NCBI GenBank assembly: GCA_037957365.1
Contig: JARHVA010001191.1
Coordinates: 235,001-299,000 of the forward strand
Length of the DNA stretch: 64,000 bases
DNA from: Torreya grandis
Taxonomy: Eukaryota > Streptophyta > Pinopsida > Cupressales > Taxaceae
Direction: 5' to 3'
A model generated the notes under the pieces. That model saw only the letters and a list, made by a program, of their open reading frames with translations. It was not told the DNA's origin and did not search any database. Made by a program: the position numbers and the translations under genes. Positions 53,616-62,763 of the stretch are shown one piece after another. Position 1 is the stretch's first letter; each line of letters begins with the position of its first letter.

Positions 53616-53668
53616 GCCGACGCTGGCATTATCGCCGACGTCGGCCGAATGGTCGCCGACGTCGGCGG
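53616..53668. repeat. GCCGACGTCGG array, three units
   Basis: Units start at 53616, 53634 and 53655 (spacing 18, 21). The last two are intact palindromes, GCCGACGTCGGC. Confidence 0.9.
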
Positions 53669-54003
53669 TGGCAGAAATGGGGACAGAGACTAAAAATAGC
53701 CTCTGTGCATTCTTGCACACCGCCGGGTGAGGGATTGTGGGAAGAACAGTCATGAGGATGCTTAAATGGGCGCGGGAGGAAGATAATGAGAAGATTTGGC
53801 ATAATAAAGGCTAAGAGGAAGGTGGAGGGATCCAAGGGAGGATCCAAGGTGGCAAGGGTGAGGTGGAAAGGGGGCCACTTAATTGAAATATTTAAGTTAT
53901 TTTAATCAAATGAGTGGAGGGGACTAAGGCCAAGGGTTAGGATATGGGTTTGAGGTAGACAAGGGGGGAGAACCAAGGTGTAGACACATTTGTGGTGTCT
54001 ACA

Positions 54004-54016
54004 TTTTCCCCTTTTT
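54004..54016 (-). promoter_or_regulatory. E10 polypurine tract
   Basis: AAAAAGGGGAAAA on the - strand, touching the TG start of the 3' LTR; the primer for plus-strand DNA in reverse transcription. Confidence 0.88.
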
Positions 54017-56057
54017 GTCTTGTTGGTTGTTCTTGACGAACTGCAAGACAAAAACAGGAGTTGGTTGCCCCAGGAAAAGGATGAGGTGTTCCCCCCTCAA
54101 AGCGATAGTCGAGAGAAGGGAACTGGAGATCGAGTGTCGATTTGATAAAGAGATGGATAAAAGAGTGTGAGTGAAAACACTGCAATAGTCGTGATTGCGT
54201 GTATACCACTTCACGGGATGATTGGGTCAAATTATCGCATGTCGAGGGTTAAGAAGTGCCAAAATTAAAGTAACCGGGCCCCAGCATTTAGTCGTCTGCT
54301 GATCGGGTTACTCAATCTAAGCTGAAGCTCCAAATGGTCATCATGTTCCAGGTATCCCAGGCTCAGGAAGTGCTCCCAGAAACATGAAAATTCCACAAGT
54401 AGTAGGGATCAACTGGCTTACGATCCTATACTTGCGAAGGGTCAAAAATAGTTTGCGAAAAATTCTGCTAACCAGCCGTGAGGTAGCACACTCGCAAAAA
54501 CAACCAAGGCAACATTGGCTTGGAAGTAGTCGAAGGTCGAAGGAGAAACGCATGATCTCCAATGGTCATTGGTCAAGGGGATGGATGGACGAAAGGATGT
54601 GGCCGAGCTAACCTCAGAAAATGTCATGTGATCTGAGTGCTACCTACATAGTCCTTGTGTGAAGGGCCTCAGGCCAATGTAGTTCTCCCTAAAAGGGAGG
54701 AATGGTCAAAGAAAAAGATTGGTCTTGGTCAAAGAAAATGGAGTTGGTCGTGGTCAAAGTCAAGGTCGCAGAAGAGAAGGTTTGTCCATCAAAAAGACGA
54801 ACAAACGGGGGTGGTCGAGCTAACCTCAGAGGATGTGTTATCTGAGTGCTGCCTACATAGCCCTGGTCATAGGGCCTCAGACCAATGTAGTTCGGACGAA
54901 TTGAGAAGATTGGTCGATGATTGGATGTGGTCAAGTGTCGAAATGATGAGGGGTAAGATGAGGATAAGATGATGCATTCTATATAATTGGTCAAGAGTCT
55001 TTCATCCCTAGCAAGTTTCCATAGTCGTGATGGATGTATGCTAAAAATGAATGAAGGTCTATTTATGCTTCAGCAAGTATTGGTTTATGCTTAACATAAA
55101 TTGGGTCTGGTCGATAGTTTCCATGTGTACTGGTGTCCATAGAAACTATGTGAAATGGATGAGGATGATGTCTGATGCTATGAAGATGAAAAATAGCTTG
55201 GTTTGAGTCGACAATTGATGTGGTTAAATGTGACCAAAGTGTAGAGAAAAAGTGAAAGGCGAATCGCTCTTTCATTGACAAGGACCAGAAGGGGAGCATA
55301 GATAGGGGTTATTAGAACAAAAGCCCCGTTCATGCATTACGTCGTTGACCAGTGTTGTGTTAGAGTGGTAATCAAATCACTTTGACATTAAAGTGAGCTC
55401 GAAATCCCTTGAGCGGGTGATAGGAGGAGGATAGGGTAACCCAGTTTAAGAGCAGGAAGAACCTTGCCCCTTTTTATAGGAGACCTTAAGACAACTACAA
55501 GTCAAGTCCATGATTCATTTTTATTTTTTTTTTTGGTGCAGACTGATCGATGCGGGAAGTCTACAGGGAGATGTCATTTGATTTATGGTCATGTTGCGAA
55601 GCTGATCAATGCGGGAAGATTCTAAGAAAGGTTGCTGTTTGTAGCAAGATTTAGTCATAGCCATCCTTCGAGGGAGTGGTCTATAGTTTTGCTTTATATA
55701 ACGTTTGAATAGCTGTCCTTCGAGGGATCAGTCTATTAGCTACAGCAATGATAGTACAGCTGTCCTTCGAGGGAGTAGTCTGTCTTTTTGGGTTTGATTT
55801 TGTGACCTTGGATTATGTTTTGACATCTTGATTTTTTTAATTTTTTTTTTTAATTTTTTTTTTTTTTTTTTTTGAGTCATGGACAAGACTGTAGAAGGTC
55901 AAAGGCTCCCTTTTATTAGGACAAAGCATCCATGCATCATAAAAGGGTTGTAGAGGACTTGTTAAAGGGGAATAGGGTTGAAAGGAATGAAGATTAAGAG
56001 GATGAGGATTGCTCAAGGGACGAGCTCAAGTTACGTGTCAAGTAGACGAGTACTCGA
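54017..56057 (-). other. E10 3' UTR with repeats
   Basis: Two kilobases between integrase and polypurine tract, with no protein homology. From right to left: AATAAA (- strand, 55912-55917) and A tracts (up to 20 A, 55854-55873); repeats of GTCCTTCGAGGGA; a TATAAAAA box (- strand, 55471-55478); and two direct repeats of about 90 bp carrying the LTR block (54597-54686 and 54811-54894). Several chance ORFs of 60-105 codons on both strands. Confidence 0.65.
54597..54894 (-). repeat. Two copies of an LTR-like block
   Basis: Copies 54597-54686 and 54811-54894 share GAGCTAACCTCAG, GATCTGAGTGCT(A/G)CCTACATAG and GGGCCTCAG(G/A)CCAATGTAGTT. On the - strand this reads GAACTACATTGG...CTATGTAGGCAGCACTCAGA, the same block as in the E1, E3, E6 and E7 LTRs. 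Confidence 0.88.
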
Positions 56058-56135
56058 CTAACAGAAGAATGGTCAAAGATGCAACGCATTAAGAGGCTCA
56101 AGTTCTAGCCGTCCGTCGAGGGAGGACAGACGATA
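55655..56135. repeat. Four copies of GTCCTTCGAGGGA
   Basis: At about 55661, 55711, 55759 and 56108 (AGCCATCC, AGCTGTCC, AGCTGTCC and AGCCGTCCG variants), each followed by a GTCTAT/GTCTGT/CAGACG tail. The last overlaps the end of the integrase gene. A separate pair, CTGATC(G/A)ATGCGGGAAG, lies at about 55543 and 55602. Confidence 0.8.
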
Positions 56136-57300
56136 AGTCCTTGACCCATACTTGTGCGTAATGATAAAAGGTCCAAGCCAATTGGGGGCAAATTTGCCTC
56201 GTTTACTTCGCTCCATATTGGTCACGTGCTGATTCTCTTTGAGGATGAGGTCTCCGATGTTGAAATCTCGTTCTCACAGATTTTTGTCGTAGGCTCGCTT
56301 TATGCGACTTTGGTAGACATGGAGATGATTGAGGGCAGCAAGACGGCGCTCGTCAAGTAACTCAAGTTGAGCTAAGCAATCTTGACAAAAGTCATCATTA
56401 GAAAGAATGTCATGCAGGGAGATGCGAAGAGACGGGATCTGTACTTCGAGAGGTAAGACAACCTCTATTCCGTACACGAGGGAGAAAGAGGTAGCACCCA
56501 TAGAGGTTCGGATGCTAGTGCGGTAGGCCCACAAAGTGAAGGGAATATGAATGTGCCAATCCCTTCCTGTGTCGTTGACCACCTTCATGAGAATTTTAGT
56601 CAGAATTTTGTTGGAAGCCTCGGCCTGCCCATTTGCTTGTGGGTAGTAAGGCGAAGAAAAGCTGAGTTTGATGCCAAATGAGTCGCATAGTTTTTGGTCA
56701 GTCTTGTTTTTGAAGGACTTGCCATTGTTGGTGATGATTTTGTGAGGGACACCGAAATGATAGATGATGTGGCTGCTGATGAAGTCGACAATTTTGTTGG
56801 CTTTTGTGGAGACAAGAGGAATGGCTTCCACCCACTTGGTGAAATACTCAGTGGCAGTGATGATGGACTGATGACGAAGAGATGAGTGAGGGTTAATCTC
56901 ACCAATGAGATCTAAGCCCCACTGAGAGAAAGGCCATAAATCCTAAGTGACTTGTAAGGCGTGGCTGGGGAGATGAAGCAGGTTAGAGTGCTGCTGACAC
57001 TTAACGCAATGTCGAACATAGTCGCTACAGTCTTGATGAAGGGTGGGCCAATAATAACCCAGGCAAAGGATGCGCTTGGCAACCGAGTTTCCACTGAAGT
57101 GTCTGCCACAAATCTCGTCGTGGACTTGTTTTATGGCTTGAGAAGCTTCAGTGGAGGTGAGACAGTGAAGAAGGAGGCCGTCGAAGCCTCGCTTATAGAG
57201 AAGACCCCCTAGCATGGTATAGCGAGCTGTGCGCTTGATGAAGGCTCACCGCGCATTGCTAGAGAGGTTGGGAGGAGTGACAGAAAGAGACAAGTAGTCC
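56058..57300 (-). pseudogene. E10 integrase
   Basis: The HHCC end reads VHDEICGRHFSGNSVAKRIL and CSDYVRHCVKCQQHSN (ORF 56943-57215). The core starts with WGLDLIGEI (first catalytic Asp), then ITNNGKSFKN, where the usual TDNG Asp is Asn (codon at 56727-56729), and keeps Glu in GQAEASNKIL (56619-56621). The ORF 56274-56831 covers most of the core. After a TGA (expected Arg) at 56274 a GPY/F-type end follows (NWLGPFIITHKYGSRTYRL), ending at TAG 56058-56060. Stops (TAG near 56943) and the lost Asp make it inactive. Confidence 0.9.
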
Positions 57301-58235
57301 ACAAGTTGCTTATACCAGTCATCTTGTGGGCTAGAATTGACAGTGTTGACATGGTCGATGTGAGGGGAGATGTATGAAGGCAAAGGTACGCGATGCACCA
57401 TGACAAAAAGTTGAGATGACGATGATGAAGATGGGATATGGGAAGCAAGAGAAGCCATGGTGTCAGCAAACTTGTTCGTAGAGCGTGGAACAGTCTGCAA
57501 GAGATAATGGTCGAAAGATGCCAAAAGAAGGTCAGCACGATTTTTATACCTCTGCAAAACTTTGTTTTTATAGAGATATGAACCGTTAACTTGATTAACG
57601 ACGAGCTGTGAGTCACCGAAGATGTTGATAGACTTGATGTGGAGGGAAAGGGCAGTCTGAAGTCCCAAAATTAAGGCCTCATATTCGGCCATATTATTGG
57701 TACAATCAAAGTCCAGTTTAAAAGATAGAGGCATGGGCTCCCCTTCGAGTGGAATGAGGACGACCCCCGCACCCCCACTGAGTTGACATTTAGAGCCGTC
57801 AAAGAACATGGTCATTTGGTAGACAGTGTCATTGGTGGAAAGTGTAGCGATAGATTTGTCAGGGAACTCACACTGTGAAGGCTGATTGTTGAGAAGAGGG
57901 GCATCTGCTAATTGGTCAGCGATAGTTTGCCCCTTGATAGATTTTTGCTGGATGAATTCGAGGTCAAACTCAGCGAGCAGCATGAGCCACCGAGCCATAC
58001 GTTGATTCTGATATGGCTTGGAGTGCATAAACTTGAGAGGGTCGGTGTGAGTGATGACAAAGGTTTTGTGGTTGAGAAGATAATGGCGAAGCTTGGTAGT
58101 GGAAAAGACTAATGCCAAACAGAGTTTCTCAGTATGAGTATACCGAGTTTCATAGTCGACTAGTGTTCGGCTGATGTAGTAAACCGCTTGCTCACGATGA
58201 TGCTCATCTCGGTGCGCGATCATGGCACCTAACAA
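57246..58235 (-). CDS. E10 RNase H end and plant-type (archaeal-like) RNase H
   Basis: 329 open codons. The first ~130 residues finish the classic Ty3/gypsy RNase H (ISRTLVDYETRYTHTEKLCL, HTDPLKFMHSKPYQNQRMAR, the latter on about 58010-58060). From about 57815 a second RNase H starts: FFDGSKCQLSGGAGV (Asp), NNMAEYEALILGLQTAL (Glu), FGDSQLVVNQVNG (Asp) and NKFADTMASLASH (Asp), so all four catalytic positions are present. It would remove RNA from the RNA-DNA hybrid. The C-terminus (57246-57420) leads to integrase. The dual arrangement is typical of the Tat lineage. Confidence 0.93.
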   Translation of the reverse strand: MLGAMIAHRDEHHREQAVYYISRTLVDYETRYTHTEKLCLALVFSTTKLRHYLLNHKTFVITHTDPLKFMHSKPYQNQRMARWLMLLAEFDLEFIQQKSIKGQTIADQLADAPLLNNQPSQCEFPDKSIATLSTNDTVYQMTMFFDGSKCQLSGGAGVVLIPLEGEPMPLSFKLDFDCTNNMAEYEALILGLQTALSLHIKSINIFGDSQLVVNQVNGSYLYKNKVLQRYKNRADLLLASFDHYLLQTVPRSTNKFADTMASLASHIPSSSSSSQLFVMVHRVPLPSYISPHIDHVNTVNSSPQDDWYKQLVDYLSLSVTPPNLSSNAR

Positions 58236-58410
58236 ATGGTTGGTGGCAGAGATATAAAGGTAGAAGGGTTGGTCATCTTTAGGTGGAACGAGGACTGGCG
58301 AAGAGACTAGATAGATTTTGAGGGCTTTAAAAGCCTCTTGACAGTCCTCATCCCATTTAAAGGAGACGTCCTTCTTAAGGAGATGATGAAAAGGTTGGCA
58401 GCGGTCTGAA
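58236..58410 (-). pseudogene. E10 RNase H, first part
   Basis: In the same frame as 57246-58235: SFKWDEDCQEAFKALK (about 58320-58370) and PFYLYISATNHLLGAMIA, the start of the classic RNase H. Asp of the usual DAS reads Ala-Thr here. Confidence 0.8.
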
Positions 58411-59580
58411 AGCTGCGAGATGAAACGGCGGATGGACTGGAGCTTCCCTTGTAGACTGCGAAGCTACTTGAGATTGGTCAGGGGTGGCATTTCGAGGATA
58501 GCACGGATCTTGGTGGGATCTATCTCGATACCACGGAAGGAAACGATGAAGTCGAGAAGCTTTCCTGAGAGGACCCCAAAGACACATTTCTTGGGGTTAA
58601 GGCGAACATTGAATTGAAGAAGGTGAGAGAAGATGATTTTGAGAATGGTCAAGTGGTCGCGGCGAAGCTTGGACTTGCCGAGAAGGTCATCCACATAATC
58701 CTCCATGATTTTGTGGAGGAGATCGTGGAAAATGTAGGTCATGGTGCGCTGATATGTGGCACCAGTGTTTTTCAAGACAAAAGGCATGACTCGATAGCAA
58801 AAAGTCCCTCATGGGGTGATAAAGGTAGTCTTGTGCTGATCTTTCAATGCGATCAGGATTTGATTGTATCCTGAAAAACCGTCCATGAGAGATAGCATCT
58901 CATGGCCGGCTGTGAGATCAACAAGCTGGTCAATGTTAGGAAGAGGAAAGTCATCTTTGGGATAGGCTAGGTTAAGGTCGTGATAGTCCGTGCAGATCCG
59001 AATCCCCCCAGTTACTTTAGTAACTGGGATGATGTTAGAGACCCACTGCGGATAATCGATGGGTTAGATGAAGGAGACAGAAAGAAGGCACTGAAGCTCC
59101 TCTTTGACAAGGAGCACAACACGAGGATGCATCTTTCGAAGCTTTTGCCTAACAGGCTTAGCCTCTGGTTTGGTGACAATGTTATGGGTAGCGATGGTGG
59201 GGTCGATGCCAGGCATGTCGTTGTAAGTCCAAGCAAAGGCCTTGCTATGGTCAGAAAGAAACTAGGTATAGTCAAGCTGCTCCTGAGTGTCTAAAGATTG
59301 GCCAATCTTTAAGACGTGAGGAACATTGAAAGAAGGGAGGTTGATGTCAATGGTTGATTCATTTAACATAACCTGGGTCTCGGAAGGGAGGGAACGCTGG
59401 ATGAAAGAGTCATCGGCACCTATGTAGGAAAGGATGGCATCATCGTCAACGCAGTGGACAGTGTGAATGGTTGCTGACTCATCCTCTATCATGTTAGGAA
59501 AGATGAGAGGGAGAGATCTGGACACCCCATTGAGCTGATAGGTCAGGGGTTCCAGGCGGATGGTGTTTATGGAAAAAAAA
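58411..59580 (-). pseudogene. E10 reverse transcriptase
   Basis: In order: KPVRQKLRKMHP, YPQWVSNIIPVTK, RICTDYHDLNLAYPKDDFPL, LSLMDGFSGYNQI (catalytic Asp, 58860-58886), TTFITP, stop, GTFCYRVMPF, YQRTMTYIF, EDYVDDLLGKSK (YVDD at 58686-58697), FNVRLNPKKCVFG and LRSLQGKLQSIRRFIS. Four stops (TAG near 59266, TAA near 59066, TGA at 58809-58811 for expected Trp, TAG near 58463). The frame joins the upstream protease ORF across a shift at a nine-A run (about 59572-59580). It copied element RNA into DNA. Confidence 0.93.
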
Positions 59581-61152
59581 ACTAGGAGGGATGGAAACCA
59601 CCGACTTCGAAGGTGATGAAGGAGAAATGGGTGAGTTTGGAGGAGATTGGTCAATGGTTGGCTCGGGACAAAGGTCAGAAGGAGCCTGAGTGGGGTCATG
59701 ATATCCCAGGCCATACCGTTTCTTGGCATCGTCATCATTGAGCGGCTCGATGGGCTGATGGGTGCCCTGCTCATAGCGTCCGAAACCAAAACCCTTCCAT
59801 GCACACCTGTAAAGGTAAGTGTGTGCAAAGGCGGGGTTGCCAAGAAATGAGAAATCTGCTGTGAAAGGTTGGGGTGAAGAGAGGGAATTGTCGTTGGGAG
59901 GAGCTTGATTGAGCCCCCCATAGACAAAGTTGGTTTGGAGGTGAGGAGGACCATAAGGTATGACCACCCCGATTCGATGGTCGTAATTGGGACTGAGATG
60001 AAGGCGTCCATACTCTTGCGGAGTTTGGAACATGTCTAGGGTCAACAAGCGATATTCCCCAAGTGATAGTCGTTGGAAGATGTCTTCCATGGGGTCTTTG
60101 GTCGGCGCTTGAAGAGGAGGGGTGAGGGTGACCGCCAATTGCAAACTGGTCAAAGCTTTCGCAGATGGGGGCGGTGCCGGAGTTGATGGCTTGATGGGAA
60201 TGAGGACATCATTGGGACGGTAAGTTGTGTTGCAAGTCTTGAAGGGTGAAGGGTTGACGGGAATGGTGTGGACTTGCCTGTCATGCTCAAACTTCACACA
60301 ACGGTGCAGGGTGGAGGGGACACAAGCCATGGCACGGATCCAAGGTTGTCCCAGTAGAATGTTGTATTGAAACTCTCCTTCGATGATATAGAAGAGCTCC
60401 GGGACTGTGCGTAGACCAATGCGAATGTGAAGGATGACTGTGCCAATGGTCGTGGCGGTGGTGTCGTTGAAAGAGCGTAAGATCGCGTCAGTTTTGGAGA
60501 CGCAATTCTTGGGAAGAGCCAACTGGTCAAAGGCATGGGTAGAGATTATGTTGATGCTAGCACTGCCGTCGATCATAACGCATTTAATGCGTGTCTGATC
60601 AACATAGGCAATGATGAAGAGGGCGGCGTCCTGATCTTCTGTGTTAGATGTGGGAATCTCAGAATCGCTGAATGTGATGGAGGCGATAGGAGATAAAGAA
60701 TGGACAAGGGCAGCGAGTGGTTGGGGGTCCTCGGGTTGGACCTCCACTGCCTGCAAGGCTTGGATGAGGGCTTGACGGTGCTGAGGCAAGGTTTGGATAA
60801 GGTCATAAAGAGACATCTTTACAGGTGTTTGGTGAAGCTGCTTCAGCATGGAGTCGTGAATTGGCCCAGAAGAAGAAGACGAAGAAGGCTGGGATGCGCC
60901 AAGGATAGAAATTTTAGGCTTGGGCACAAGAGGTGGCTTGACGAAGGGATAGGTCCAAGGAATGGCGGCTTTTTCTTTTGCCTTGTCTTTTTGCGACCTA
61001 GTGGTTATACGGATAGCATTGATTTCAAAAATGGGAGGCGAAGAAGGGGTCATGTCTTGCTGGTGAGATGTTGACGTGGTTGAAGAGGTTGGACGGGAAG
61101 GAGTCGGGGTCTGGTCAAGAGTGTCCTCAAGGAGAAGGGTGTCCTTCTCCAT
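59494..61152 (-). CDS. E10 protease and G-patch-like part of polyprotein
   Basis: 552 open codons. The Thr/Ser-rich start is followed by IRITTRSQKDKAKEKA. Protease: IAYVDQTRIKCVMIDGSAS (Asp kept, 60556-60576; the usual DS/TG is a DGS form), LRSFNDTTATTIGTVIL and FQYNILLGQPWIRAMAC (about 60255-60620). After a Pro-rich stretch, RCAWKGFGFGRYEQGTHQPI and KKRYGLGY (about 59720-59815) look like a G-patch, as seen between protease and RT in some plant Ty3/gypsy elements. The ORF leaves the RT frame near 59575. Protease would process gag-pol. The start is not real: the frame comes from gag through a TAG at 61306. Confidence 0.88.
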   Translation of the reverse strand: MEKDTLLLEDTLDQTPTPSRPTSSTTSTSHQQDMTPSSPPIFEINAIRITTRSQKDKAKEKAAIPWTYPFVKPPLVPKPKISILGASQPSSSSSSGPIHDSMLKQLHQTPVKMSLYDLIQTLPQHRQALIQALQAVEVQPEDPQPLAALVHSLSPIASITFSDSEIPTSNTEDQDAALFIIAYVDQTRIKCVMIDGSASINIISTHAFDQLALPKNCVSKTDAILRSFNDTTATTIGTVILHIRIGLRTVPELFYIIEGEFQYNILLGQPWIRAMACVPSTLHRCVKFEHDRQVHTIPVNPSPFKTCNTTYRPNDVLIPIKPSTPAPPPSAKALTSLQLAVTLTPPLQAPTKDPMEDIFQRLSLGEYRLLTLDMFQTPQEYGRLHLSPNYDHRIGVVIPYGPPHLQTNFVYGGLNQAPPNDNSLSSPQPFTADFSFLGNPAFAHTYLYRCAWKGFGFGRYEQGTHQPIEPLNDDDAKKRYGLGYHDPTQAPSDLCPEPTIDQSPPNSPISPSSPSKSVVSIPPSFFFHKHHPPGTPDLSAQWGVQISPSHLS

Positions 61153-61305
61153 ATAGCGGCGGATGATGGCTTTGAGGGCACAACAAGTCTCGGTATCGTG
61201 TCCTGGTGTACGATGATATAAGCAAATTTTCGTGTCGTTGAACCAGGAGGGCTTGGACCCGAGAGGTTGGAAAGGCTTGATGGGTGGAAGGGTTATGTCG
61301 GAAGT
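61153..61305 (-). pseudogene. E10 second zinc finger
   Basis: In the same frame, after the TAG: KICLYHRTPGHDTETCCALK (61183-61224 for the C-H-H-C set), then AIIRRYMEKDT. This is the second CxxHxxxGHxTxxC finger of the polyprotein. Confidence 0.85.
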
Positions 61306-62310
61306 CTACAGAAGTCGGTGCAATATCAATGAGTATGAGCCCATTAGAGGGTCCGTGCTATTTGATATGCGCGAGGCCGGTGACTTTTGCTTTGGCGAGG
61401 TTGGAAGAGGTTTCCGTACCACCTTATGGGTTGATGGTGCGGTGACAGGCGAAGACGGCATTTTCTTGGTGATTGGTACCACCTTTTTGGGAGAGGGACG
61501 GCTGGAGGTAGGTAGAGGAAGCAAAGGAGGCAACGAGTTTTGTTTAGAGGCTGGAGTGGGAAGGATTCTACCCAAGGTCGAAGGATGGGGGCCCAAAATG
61601 GATGGCAATGGTGACGGGGAAGGAGGCGTTCGCTTCGGCGGTCTGACAGTCTCCTTTGACTTGATTGGAAGACTACTACTGGTCAAGGTCTGGTCTAGGT
61701 CCACCTTCACTTGCGGGTGAGTGAGGGTGGAGACAGGATGAACGCTAAGTGACTTGATAGGCTTAGACGAGAGAGATGCAGGTTTCGGGTTTGGTTGAGG
61801 TTTGAGAGTCCGGTCTTTGTCACGAGTCTGAAGAGATTCTGTCTTGGGAAGATTAGCAGCATGTGATGAGAGGGTACGGGTATGTTGAAGGGCTTTAAGA
61901 CACTCCCACAACACCTGAGGCGTCACTTTCCTTGGAGGGAGAAGTTTGATTTTTTCCACTAACCGGGAAAATGGCTGAGAAGAAGATGTTGATGGTTGTG
62001 AGGTTGAAGATGAGATGGGTGTAGCAGTCTTAGAGGCATGGTATGGTGAAGACAAGACAGATTTAGATGAAGACAAAGGAGAGATAGGTCCTTCCCTAGG
62101 TGGAGAAGAATCCGGAATGCGAGGCTCCTCAAGCAGGTAAAGGGCAGGGATGATGGTACCCTCCACTTGTGGTTGAGGAGTAGGAAGGGTCGGGTCCTCC
62201 ATAGGCAGCAAAAATGAGGATGGCGAGATAGGAGGTGCTGGTAAAGCTGAGGCGTCCTCCAAGATGAGAGAGGTCGATGGAGAACTAGCCGGGGAAAGAG
62301 GTTCATCCAC
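61306..62310 (-). CDS. E10 Pro/Ser-rich gag linker
   Basis: 334 open codons in frame with both zinc fingers. Very rich in Pro and Ser (MDEPLSPASSPSTSLILEDA; PISPLSSSKSVLSSPYH), with a short helical and basic patch (LVEKIKLLPPRKVTPQVLW, about 61905-61960). Low complexity; no domain. Such spacers occur in gag of large plant Ty3/gypsy elements. It ends in TAG 61306-61308. Confidence 0.75.
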   Translation of the reverse strand: MDEPLSPASSPSTSLILEDASALPAPPISPSSFLLPMEDPTLPTPQPQVEGTIIPALYLLEEPRIPDSSPPREGPISPLSSSKSVLSSPYHASKTATPISSSTSQPSTSSSQPFSRLVEKIKLLPPRKVTPQVLWECLKALQHTRTLSSHAANLPKTESLQTRDKDRTLKPQPNPKPASLSSKPIKSLSVHPVSTLTHPQVKVDLDQTLTSSSLPIKSKETVRPPKRTPPSPSPLPSILGPHPSTLGRILPTPASKQNSLPPLLPLPTSSRPSPKKVVPITKKMPSSPVTAPSTHKVVRKPLPTSPKQKSPASRISNSTDPLMGSYSLILHRLL

Positions 62311-62763
62311 ATGTGATGGACTGATTGATGGACTAACCTCTTGAAGTTGATTGGGGACAAAAGGCGAGACCGTATTGACTGTTTGAATGTTGTGCTCATG
62401 ATTGTCGTCAATTAAGGTCTAGACATTGTTTTGAGTTGGCGGATGATTAGGGAATGGCTGTTTGAAGATGTCAATGGCTTGATTAGGGGGTGCATTGGGA
62501 TTGTCTAAGATGAGGTCCCCCTTTTCAAGCATGTCTTGGATTATGTTCTTAAAAGTTTTGCAATTTTCCGTGTCATGTCCCTTAACACGGTGGAAGCTGC
62601 AGAAGTCTTGTTCCCTATACCACGCAGGGATGGCGTGTGAGGGATCAAATTATGGAGGAGGTCGGGCTTGAGGGAGATTGAGGACCCCCTGCTTAACAAG
62701 CGTTTCCAGCACAGACGCGTATGATTCTCTGAGAGGAGTATACCGTCGTTGCATGTATCTCTG
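62311..62763 (-). pseudogene. E10 first zinc finger and gag end
   Basis: Frame continues across TAG (62764) and TAA (62650-62652). QDFCSFHRVKGHDTENCKTF (62560-62601 for the C-H-H-C set), then KNIIQDMLEKGDLI, the usual tail. Another TAG at 62419-62421. RNA-binding part of gag. Confidence 0.86.

Larger units (their letters stand above)
52588..54003 (-). repeat. E10 3' LTR
   Basis: On the - strand it runs from TGTAGACACCACAAATG to GCGATAGAAACA, right after the polypurine tract AAAAAGGGGAAAA. It contains two GCCGACGTCGG clusters. Splice-like signals (AAAAG|GTAAGC near 53411, TTTCTTACAG|GTG near 52738) lie inside. ORFs at 53426-53755, 53629-53847 and 53937-54230 are LTR sequence. Confidence 0.8.

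Noticed and set aside
53426..53755. Arg-rich ORF (RRRRPNGRRRRRW)
   Set aside because: The Arg runs come from the GCCGACGTCGG palindromes read as CGN codons; it is inside the LTR.
56154..58874. Plus-strand ORFs opposite E10 pol (56154, 56694, 56961, 57912, 58614 and others)
   Set aside because: Shadows of minus-strand coding with clear RT, RNase H and integrase motifs.
59262..60011. 249-codon minus ORF as a separate gene
   Set aside because: Its first part is the wrong frame of the protease ORF; only its end (after about 59575) is polyprotein, joined across a nine-A run.
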